Origin: Candidatus Saccharibacteria bacterium UBA1932
Lineage (GTDB): Bacteria; Patescibacteriota; Saccharimonadia; Saccharimonadales; Saccharimonadaceae
Length of the DNA: 23,975 bases
NCBI GenBank assembly: GCA_002337095.1
Contig: DDFI01000012.1
Coordinates: forward strand, 23,089 to 47,063
Reading direction: 5' to 3'
How positions within the stretch are numbered: the stretch's first letter is position 1; each line of letters opens with the position of its first letter. Made by a program: the position numbers and the translations under genes. The notes beneath the pieces were generated by a model that was not told where the DNA came from, did not search any database, and was given only the letters and a program-made list of their open reading frames with translations. Of the stretch, positions 1 through 6,686 are shown piece by piece.

Positions 1-1226
1 TCGTAGCAGTGAATATCGCCAGCCTGCTGGACAGAAGCGCCGTACAGCTGAACACACAGCGCACCGGGGGTTGGTCCGCGGTCGAGGTCGACGCCGCGCA
101 GCGTGATATTGGCCGAGCCGCCCACGGCGTTAAGCCCGATATGAAGCGCGTAGGTAGGGTATATTGCGTCGTCAGCAGGCGGCGTGCCCTTGCCACCCAT
201 ATGATGCCAGTTAGGATAATTGCTGCCGCCGATCCATTCGAGCACAAAACCAGCCTGACACGCCTCTAGATTGATGCCGCTGCCTTCGTTGAACTGATTG
301 TTGACATCGATCAGGGTATGTTTGCCGGTCGAATTCCAAATGGTCATCATGCCGACGCGACTCTCGCGCGCATCGGTACGACGAATCGTGCCGCCGCTCG
401 AACTATTGACCATAACTGGCGAGGTACCTACGCGCGCGCTGGTGCCATCGCGAGTACCAAGGATATTCGAGTCGATATAATATGTCCCCTGGGAAGTGCA
501 AATACCACCGGTCTCGCCGTTGGGCACACCCATAAATCCACGCCAACCATTGCTAATATCGAGGTGCTCAAACATTTGCAGCCCCGAAGCATAGGTCGCA
601 ATACCACTAAACGCCACGCCGCCAATATCGCGCGCCCGCAAACAAAAATTGCCAAAATACGGTGAATCATGCGCAGCCTCGATGATTTTCTCCTGCGCGC
701 CAACTAGCTCGCCCTGACGCACCCCCGCAGTGTTGGTCCAGTAGCGTCCGGGCGACACCCAGCCATCGGGCTGCACACTAGCGGCATCCTCGATCTGCGG
801 CGCTTGGGTCCAGGATGACTGGCTGAGCTGAATCACTGCTCGCGGCCCGAGGCCCAGGATGCCGCGCTGTGCCCGCGCCATCGCAAACCACGTGCGCGCT
901 GGTCGCAAGCCGTGGTAGGTGCTGACAATGGGTAATTCACCATATCGGCCAGTAACGCTGGCGACACCCGCCGCTCGGAAGCCTTCGGACGAATCAATCA
1001 GATATGGCTGGTCGCGCTCGGGCAGCACCAAAATATCATTTGGCCCAAGGCCCGCAAACACGTCTTCGAGATCCCTGTCAACAGGCCATGCCGAATCCCA
1101 CACGACATAATTGGCATCGATAGGGGCTCGCAGCACCGCCCGCGCTGCCACCAAGCTCGCAAATGATACCGGCCCACGAGCAAGCGGCGCATCAGATCGT
1201 TGCAGACGTCGGGTAGCGATACTCAT
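1..1226 (-). CDS. Putative exported right-handed beta-helix protein, partial (3' end beyond the window)
   Basis: My reading of the minus strand stays open from an ATG at 1226 to the left edge, about 408 residues with no stop. The N-terminus is MSIATRRLQR, the basic tag shared with the next five large genes. The middle and C-terminal parts are rich in Gly, Asn, Ser and Thr, with short beta-strand-like stretches such as GVAFSGIATY and ANITLRGVDLD. This pattern is typical of parallel beta-helix polysaccharide lyases, glycosidases and tailspike-like proteins. I cannot name a family or catalytic residues. It has no hydrophobic signal peptide. The start is supported by a TATACT box ending 6 nt upstream. 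It is divergent from the glycosyl hydrolase at 1276. Function is inferred from fold-like composition and neighbours only. Confidence 0.72.
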   Translation of the reverse strand, partial: MSIATRRLQRSDAPLARGPVSFASLVAARAVLRAPIDANYVVWDSAWPVDRDLEDVFAGLGPNDILVLPERDQPYLIDSSEGFRAAGVASVTGRYGELPIVSTYHGLRPARTWFAMARAQRGILGLGPRAVIQLSQSSWTQAPQIEDAASVQPDGWVSPGRYWTNTAGVRQGELVGAQEKIIEAAHDSPYFGNFCLRARDIGGVAFSGIATYASGLQMFEHLDISNGWRGFMGVPNGETGGICTSQGTYYIDSNILGTRDGTSARVGTSPVMVNSSSGGTIRRTDARESRVGMMTIWNSTGKHTLIDVNNQFNEGSGINLEACQAGFVLEWIGGSNYPNWHHMGGKGTPPADDAIYPTYALHIGLNAVGGSANITLRGVDLDRGPTPGALCVQLYGASVQQAGDIHCY

Positions 1227-1232
1227 GCCTCT

Positions 1233-1238
1233 AGTATA
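1233..1238 (-). promoter_or_regulatory. -10 box of the partial beta-helix gene (leaderless)
   Basis: Minus-strand TATACT ends 6 nt before the ATG at 1226, so transcription would start at or next to the start codon. No convincing -35 hexamer is visible, because the region upstream is occupied by the divergent promoter of the gene at 1276. Confidence 0.5.
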
Positions 1239-1263
1239 CATCGAAAATGCTAAGCATGAGTGG

Positions 1264-1269
1264 TATCAT
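1264..1269 (+). promoter_or_regulatory. -10 box of the glycosyl hydrolase gene (leaderless)
   Basis: TATCAT is followed by exactly 6 nt and then the ATG at 1276. There is no Shine-Dalgarno sequence. The same spacing occurs at the other tagged genes. It supports 1276, not the internal ATG at 1338, as the real start. Confidence 0.45.
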
Positions 1270-1275
1270 AGACAC

Positions 1276-2435
1276 ATGAGTAGCTTTGCCCGCAAGCTTG
1301 TTCGTGCCCGCGCGTCCCCCCCCACGCTAGATATTCGATGTGGGTGGCTAATACGGCATGGCCAAGCGATGTCGAGGTGACGCGGGTCGCAGCGCGGCGG
1401 CTGTCATTTGCGGTGTTTAATTACGACTCCGGTGCATGGGCGGCAAAGATCAAAGCGCTCGACCCGGGCATCAAGCTATTTGCCTACGTTTGCCTCAGTT
1501 CGGCGCGCAGCTACGAGCCGACCATTCCGATTGCGGGCGCAGTTGCCTATAACGATGCGGTTGCAAACGGCTGGATCGCACGCGATAGCAACAACCAAGA
1601 AGTCACCTGGGCGCAGTATACTGGCCACTATCAGATGACAGTGTGGAATAGTGCCTACCAAGATGCCTATCTGGCCCACATTCGCACTGTACTTGAAAAT
1701 CCTCTTTGGGATGGGGTGTGGGCAGACAATGATTTTTGGACGCTTCGTTACTACAGCTCAGCGATTCTGGCTGGCACGACGACACAGGACGAGACCGACC
1801 AAAAACTTCGCGCGGGGCTAGACATCCTTGTTTCTCGCGCCGGCGCATTTGCCAAGTCATACGGCAAAACATTCATGCCTAATTATGGTGACGGTAAGCT
1901 TTCACCCACACGCCAGGCTCAGCACGCGAGCTATGGTGGCGGTTCAACTGAGGAAATGTTTATGGCATGGCCCTGGTCACCACCGAGCGATCCCAATGTG
2001 CCAATCGATTACGCCAGCGCCCCGCCGCAGAAATACCTGGGCAACAGCTGGAGCGAAGAGGTTGGTAATGTCCGTTCTGGCATCATAAATGGCGCTATTA
2101 CCCAGATTCCCGCTGTCGACAGCCGCTGCACGGGGCTCGACATGCAGGTGGCCATCTACGGATACACGAGCTATTTGCTCAACGCCGCACCAGGGAACGG
2201 CTGGATGCCAAGCCTACCGGTGTATGTCCAAAGTGTCTGTCCGTGGTATGATTTTCAGAGCGCTGATATTGGCTATCCGCTTGGCCCATACCAAACCCAG
2301 GGAACTATCTACACGCGCACATTTGAACGCGCCTTTGTCGCCGTCAATCCTACGCTCACTACTCAGACCGTCACGCTGCCCGATGGCACAACACAATCCA
2401 TTGGGGGTAAATCCGGGCTGTTCTTGCCGCGCTAG
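1276..2435 (+). CDS. Putative glycosyl hydrolase (GHL15-like TIM barrel), frameshifted in a C8 tract near its start
   Basis: The body from 1338 (365 residues) reads as a (beta/alpha)8 sugar hydrolase. It contains FAVFNYDSGAWAAKIKALDP, a strand KLFAYVCLSS, and WDGVWADNDFW, where an Asp probably lies at a strand end in the active site. This resembles the hypothetical glycosyl hydrolase family GHL15, from memory. The start of the protein is in another frame: ATG at 1276 gives MSSFARKLVRARASPP and then runs into a run of eight C (1316-1323). One extra C would join it to HARYSMWVANTAWP. The tag MSSFARKLVR and the -10 spacing match the neighbouring genes, so the intact protein should start at 1276 and be about 386 residues. 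As written, only an internal start at 1338 gives a product, and that start has no ribosome binding site. The substrate is unknown; neighbours suggest extracellular polysaccharide. Confidence 0.7.
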
Positions 2436-3302
2436 CTATTGGACGACATTGTAACTGGTGCCGATTTTCATCCCCATATGAAATACGCTCACACTGCCAA
2501 GGCCCCAGTTACTTCCTGCTCCTTTGCGGTACATGTTGAGGTAAAGGTCACCGGGACCCGAAGTATCTTTGACCTCAGTCGCGATATGCGCCGTGGTGCC
2601 ATCGGTCGATATCCACTGACCTGTCGTATCATAATTCCACCACGAGACGGGGAGGTTTTGTTGCTGCTTCACCCCATCTACCCATACCTCAAGCAGCCCT
2701 TGGCCACCTATCGTGTGAACGACTAGATGCTGCGTCACGGTTATCCAGCGATCGAAGGTAATAGGTGCGTACCACGTCGGATACCCACTACCATTCTCGC
2801 CATAGAGACAGAGCTGGCCATTATAGTGCTTAACCGAAACCGCCATGCCGGGGGATGACGAATATGGCGGAGAATGGAGCTGGCAGACGATATTCCAGTC
2901 GCCGTCCGCACCGACAACCGGCCAATGATCACCCTGTGCGCTTGGCACGTACAACTTCCATGCGAAATACACTTCATCGCCATTGCCGAGCAGCGGGCCA
3001 CTGTGTGCCTGGGCGCGAGCAGTGCTCTGTGCTCCATCGGCATAGGCGGTAAATGCTGCCGGGTAGCCACCCCACAACGGATCAGCTCCAGGCCACCAGC
3101 TGATTGGCTTGGCTGCCGGATCATACACGGTAATTGCCGAATTTGGCACCCCCACATACTCTGCCGATGCCCACGGTGATGGCGGCGTGCCGCTACCGGT
3201 GCTCGGGGCGGTGTACGTGCCCGGTGTTACGAACCGTCCATCGAATAACAGCTGACCAGTTTGTGTTTGAATACACTGTAGTCGTCGCGACTGTATGCTC
3301 AT
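2436..3302 (-). CDS. Putative polysaccharide lyase (heparin-lyase-like jelly roll)
   Basis: A 288-residue protein beginning MSIQSRRLQC, the shared basic tag, followed by a Pro/Ser/Thr-rich linker (about residues 25-45). The rest has the signature of the PF14099-type polysaccharide lyase fold (beta jelly roll): GDEVYFAWKLYVPS, WNIVCQLHS, ITFDRWITVTQHLVVH and LLEVWVDGVKQ. In that family these elements shape a carbohydrate cleft that cleaves uronic-acid-containing chains by beta-elimination. I cannot assign the catalytic residues or substrate. There is no hydrophobic signal peptide and no C-terminal anchor. It is convergent with the glycosyl hydrolase that ends at 2435, with no gap. Its start is supported by TATACT ending 6 nt upstream. 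Confidence 0.75.
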   Translation of the reverse strand: MSIQSRRLQCIQTQTGQLLFDGRFVTPGTYTAPSTGSGTPPSPWASAEYVGVPNSAITVYDPAAKPISWWPGADPLWGGYPAAFTAYADGAQSTARAQAHSGPLLGNGDEVYFAWKLYVPSAQGDHWPVVGADGDWNIVCQLHSPPYSSSPGMAVSVKHYNGQLCLYGENGSGYPTWYAPITFDRWITVTQHLVVHTIGGQGLLEVWVDGVKQQQNLPVSWWNYDTTGQWISTDGTTAHIATEVKDTSGPGDLYLNMYRKGAGSNWGLGSVSVFHMGMKIGTSYNVVQ

Positions 3303-3308
3303 AGCTAT

Positions 3309-3314
3309 AGTATA
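3309..3314 (-). promoter_or_regulatory. -10 box of the polysaccharide lyase gene (leaderless)
   Basis: Minus-strand TATACT with exactly 6 nt (ATAGCT) before the ATG at 3302. It lies in the 116-bp divergent region 3303-3418, which also holds a short inverted repeat (GCAAC-ATAA-GTTGC) and the start region of the gene at 3419. Confidence 0.55.
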
Positions 3315-3407
3315 TATCTAATAACCATAGGCGTGTATAGGTAGTATGTGATTAAATGAAAGCAACATAAGTTGCATACCCTCTAGCTACAGAGTGTTCT
3401 AAATAGT

Positions 3408-3412
3408 AAGGA
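3408..3412 (+). promoter_or_regulatory. Ribosome binding site of the two-domain beta-helix gene
   Basis: AAGGA, 6 nt before the ATG at 3419. This is the only one of the tagged genes with a Shine-Dalgarno sequence, so it probably has a conventional leader. Confidence 0.5.
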
Positions 3413-3418
3413 TTAACC

Positions 3419-5068
3419 ATGACCACCGCGCGTCGCCTCCGGAGAGTCGCTAAAAACACCCATGTCTCGCGGGAAAATTTTGACTATACGACGGAAATAT
3501 GGTCAGAAGGAAGCGTCCAGGCAGACGGCCGCTACTCAGTACTCTGGGCAGGGGGTGGCACGGTGCAAATCACGGCGGAACATACTCTTCGGCTTGAATC
3601 GTCCCCCAACCCTTCGTCAAATGGCTGGGGAGACACGTCCTCATCTCTTGTGGTGAGTCGTAATTCAGTCGGCGATTTTGATGAGACAGTGCGGCTACGA
3701 ACACTCGCGCAGCTGCGCAACGAGGCAACGCCACTTGGAAGCCGCGGTTCGCCAAACGCATGGGAGGTAGCTTGGTTTGGCTGGCATTTTGTGCGTAGTG
3801 GCCCTGATAACGCGTTTTACTATGTTGTTCTGAAGCCTACAGGCCTTGAGCTGGGCAAAGTCGATCAACGCCTACGCAATCCAGACGGGAGCTACCTTCT
3901 GGCCGGGGGCCAACGATTTCTCTACACGGATAGCACCCCGTATCCGATAGGAGCATGGTACACGCTTCGCGTACGACAGACGGGTGCGACAATTGAAATC
4001 TGGATCAACGGCAGCAAGATCACGACATATACTGATGGCCCCGGCTCATGGGGGTGGAATAGCGCCGAAACTGTGCTAACAAGCGGTGGATGGGCATACT
4101 ACCACGAAGATGCTCGTGTCGAATTTGACGATTGCCCCGTAGTGCCACCTATACCTACGCAGCAAATTGTAGCTGTTTCCACCGCCGCCGAACTCTCTGC
4201 GGCGCTATCGAATGCGATCGCTGGACAAACTATCCAGCTTGCCGATGGCACCTACAGCGGCAACTTTGTCCTCCGCGCCAAAAACGGTACCGCCTCGCAG
4301 CCAATCATTATTCAAGGTTCGTCAAACGCAATCATTGATGGTGGCGCCACTTCTGGTGGATACGCGATGTATGTCGACGCGTGCTCATATATCGCGCTGC
4401 GGGGATTTCAGATCACTGGAGCCCAAAAATCAGTCGTGTTTGACCAAGTGCAAAATTCAGTTATAGACGGTTGCATCGCGCACGACTGTGGCGCCGAGAG
4501 TATGCTGCTGCGCAACCTGTCCTGCGATAACCGTATTCAAAACTGCGAGATTTATCACACTGGTCTCGTCAGCCCCGGCTACGGTGAAGGGATTTACATC
4601 GGTATGTATTACGGCGATTGGACCACCGCAAAATCGCGCACCGGCGGCGCACCAGATGCCTCTGATCGCAATCAGATCCTCTTTAATAACATCCATGATA
4701 CCGCTGCCGAATGTATCGATATCAAGGAAGGGACGTCTAGTGGCATCATCCGAGGCAATACGCTCGAAGGCTCCCATATGTCGGGCATCAATTACGCTGA
4801 TTCGTGGATTGACATCGCGGGATGCGGCTATACCGTCGAAAACAACACTGGTACCGCAGCGCTTCTTGACGGCATTCAAACTCACACGCAGCCAGCTGGT
4901 ATACTCACCGCAAGCAACAATATCTTCCGCAGCAACACGCTCGTTGTTAATGCTGGCGGCTTCGGCATCAATATTGATACTGCCGGTACCGGTAATGTCG
5001 TCTATACATCCAATATCGCAAGCGGCGCAGCGAGTGGCCTCACTAACATCATAGCCGCTACGGGATAG
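3419..5068 (+). CDS. Two-domain protein: concanavalin-like lectin domain plus parallel beta-helix (putative polysaccharide lyase)
   Basis: A 549-residue protein. It begins MTTARRLRRV, a one-residue-shorter version of the shared basic tag. Residues about 20-240 look like a LamG/concanavalin-type beta sandwich, with WEVAWFGWHFVRSG, AFYYVVLKPTGLELGKVDQ and IGAWYTLRVRQTGATIEIWI; these are usually sugar-binding modules. After a Pro-rich hinge (VVPPIPTQQ) a parallel beta-helix starts with ELSAALSNAIAGQTIQLADG, then GTASQPIIIQGSSNAIIDGG. That entry motif is typical of PL6/PL9-like alginate, chondroitin and pectate lyases. Helix coils continue to the end (RIQNCEIYHTG, NQILFNNIHDTAA, SGIIRGNTLEGS). 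Catalytic residues cannot be fixed from sequence alone. It is divergent from the lyase at 2436-3302 and convergent with the chitinase-like gene. No anchor or classical signal peptide is visible. Confidence 0.78.
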   Translation: MTTARRLRRVAKNTHVSRENFDYTTEIWSEGSVQADGRYSVLWAGGGTVQITAEHTLRLESSPNPSSNGWGDTSSSLVVSRNSVGDFDETVRLRTLAQLRNEATPLGSRGSPNAWEVAWFGWHFVRSGPDNAFYYVVLKPTGLELGKVDQRLRNPDGSYLLAGGQRFLYTDSTPYPIGAWYTLRVRQTGATIEIWINGSKITTYTDGPGSWGWNSAETVLTSGGWAYYHEDARVEFDDCPVVPPIPTQQIVAVSTAAELSAALSNAIAGQTIQLADGTYSGNFVLRAKNGTASQPIIIQGSSNAIIDGGATSGGYAMYVDACSYIALRGFQITGAQKSVVFDQVQNSVIDGCIAHDCGAESMLLRNLSCDNRIQNCEIYHTGLVSPGYGEGIYIGMYYGDWTTAKSRTGGAPDASDRNQILFNNIHDTAAECIDIKEGTSSGIIRGNTLEGSHMSGINYADSWIDIAGCGYTVENNTGTAALLDGIQTHTQPAGILTASNNIFRSNTLVVNAGGFGINIDTAGTGNVVYTSNIASGAASGLTNIIAATG

Positions 5069-5168
5069 TTATCCGCTGATATCGCGTGCGCGGCGGCCGC
5101 ACAAGCTCACCCCTAAACAGGCGCGCAGAGCACCTCGCACATAGAACCTCTATAGTGGTGGGTTATAT

Positions 5169-6650
5169 TTAGTTAAAGATTGCGGGTGCGACAGCCTTGA
5201 CAGCAGCAAAGCCACCGAATCGTTCGCGATTGTCGTCGTAGACGAAAGCGCCACGTAGCTGTGGGCGCACTGCTTTGACGGCAGTATAGGCATTGACGAT
5301 TGTTTGAGGATTAGGTGTAACATTAGCTTCTCCTTGAGTATAGCTGCATGAGAAACCTAGCACCATCTTGTTATCAGGAATTCCAGCGCCCGCCATAATG
5401 TTGCATTTATCGATACATACCCCGCTCAAACGAGAGTCGGTGCATTCCGGAAAATCATAGAGCATCGGTGCCATGAAATCGAAGTTATCACCAAGCAGCT
5501 GGGCGGTTTGAAGCCACATTGTCTGTAGCGTGCCATACAACGCCGGCGTCAGGACAATAATAAAGCTCGATCCATAGGTCGCTTTGAGTTTGTTGCCCAA
5601 ATATGCCATTGCCTGGGGCGTAAACATCGTAGTATCTTCGATATCAAAGTCAATACCGTTAAATCCGTACTGGTTTTTGAGAGAAACGATGCTATTAAAC
5701 ATCACGTCTGCATTTGCCGTAGTGTTGAGGCGCGTGGTGCTGCCCGCACCTCCGATTCCCATAGCCACATTAAGTCCTCGCGTCACAAGCGCACGTACGT
5801 CTTGAGCCAGTTGCGCTGGGCGCGCCGCACCAAGGTAGATTGAGCCGTCAGTGCCCGCTCCTTGAGCCATACCGAGTGATATAAAGTTATATAGAGGCAC
5901 GATATCGGCAGGATATTGAGAAATCATAACGTTGCTAGAATTAAGTGCATTGTGCCAGATACTGAGAATATGCGCTGGCAGCGTACCGTTATTAACCGGG
6001 GTGTTCGTAGTGGCAGATGCGTTCACTTGCTCTGTCGTAGTACCGTCTGCATAAATACCCGTGAGAGTGTAGCTATAGTTCGTACCCGGAGCGAGCCCAT
6101 TGTCGACAAACGACGTGTCCGAAACTCCTGGGCCAGAAACGGTTACGCCGTTTCGCTGCAAAGAATAGCTCGCAAGTGCAGGGCCGCTATATGACCAGGT
6201 AAGGCGAATAGAAGATGTGTCGAGCGCAGAGGCTACGAAATTACTCAGACGCACGCTCACAAAGAGCAGCTCGATTGACGCCCCGACCGGCGCATTATCC
6301 AGGAGCCACTGTCCCGCATAGTTCGCCCCAACGCCGTGCCCCGACAATACGTACGCCCCCTCTGGAATAGGCGTACCCGCTGTCGAACCACTTGCGACTC
6401 GGTTATTTACCGATAGGACCTTACCGGTCGCGAGACTTATTACAATCTCTACCCCATACTGATTGGTTGGAGTGACGGTCTGTGTACTCAATCGTGTATA
6501 GCGTATAAGTTGGTTTGCTCCGCGCGGTACGTCGGTGCCATCAAGATCTCGCGTCACAGTACTATTAGCGCGCACTGTATTTGCATCGACGATTACCCCA
6601 TTAGATAGAGGTTTTTTGCTTCTTTTCCATTTTCGAGCGCCTATAGCCAT
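5169..6650 (-). CDS. GH18 chitinase-like enzyme with an N-terminal unknown domain and an FN3 domain
   Basis: 493 residues. The N-terminus MAIGARKWKR matches the shared basic tag. Residues about 20-130 form a domain I do not recognise, containing IPEGAYVLSGHG. Residues about 131-215 are a fibronectin type III domain (SSIRLTWSYSGPALASYSLQ ... GLAPGTNYSYTLTGIYADGT). Residues about 226-493 are a GH18 barrel with FNGIDFDIED; Asp334, Asp336 and Glu338 fit the DxxDxDxE signature, and Glu338 would be the acid catalyst. Later strands FDFMAPMLYDF and RGAFVYDDNRERFGG fit the substrate cleft. Expected reaction is hydrolysis of beta-1,4-GlcNAc polymers by the substrate-assisted mechanism, outside the cell. 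FN3 modules are common in secreted bacterial chitinases. It lies 36 nt behind the large beta-helix gene on the same strand. There is no hydrophobic signal peptide. Confidence 0.85.
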   Translation of the reverse strand: MAIGARKWKRSKKPLSNGVIVDANTVRANSTVTRDLDGTDVPRGANQLIRYTRLSTQTVTPTNQYGVEIVISLATGKVLSVNNRVASGSTAGTPIPEGAYVLSGHGVGANYAGQWLLDNAPVGASIELLFVSVRLSNFVASALDTSSIRLTWSYSGPALASYSLQRNGVTVSGPGVSDTSFVDNGLAPGTNYSYTLTGIYADGTTTEQVNASATTNTPVNNGTLPAHILSIWHNALNSSNVMISQYPADIVPLYNFISLGMAQGAGTDGSIYLGAARPAQLAQDVRALVTRGLNVAMGIGGAGSTTRLNTTANADVMFNSIVSLKNQYGFNGIDFDIEDTTMFTPQAMAYLGNKLKATYGSSFIIVLTPALYGTLQTMWLQTAQLLGDNFDFMAPMLYDFPECTDSRLSGVCIDKCNIMAGAGIPDNKMVLGFSCSYTQGEANVTPNPQTIVNAYTAVKAVRPQLRGAFVYDDNRERFGGFAAVKAVAPAIFN

Positions 6651-6656
6651 ATAACT

Positions 6657-6662
6657 ATGGTA
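6657..6662 (-). promoter_or_regulatory. Possible -10 box of the GH18 gene
   Basis: Minus-strand TACCAT ends 6 nt before the ATG at 6650, the same spacing as at the other tagged genes. The match to TATAAT is weak. An alternative TATGCT lies a few bases further upstream inside a tandem repeat. No Shine-Dalgarno sequence is present. Confidence 0.3.
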
Positions 6663-6684
6663 GCATAAGTAGCATAAGTAGTAT
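6663..6684. repeat. Tandem 9-mer in the promoter region of the GH18 gene
   Basis: On the plus strand AGCATAAGT occurs twice in tandem and is followed by the related AGTATAGCT. It fills most of the 36-nt gap between the stop of the large beta-helix gene and the GH18 start. Read on the minus strand, it supplies several overlapping TATGCT/TATACT boxes. Confidence 0.5.
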
Positions 6685-6686
6685 AG

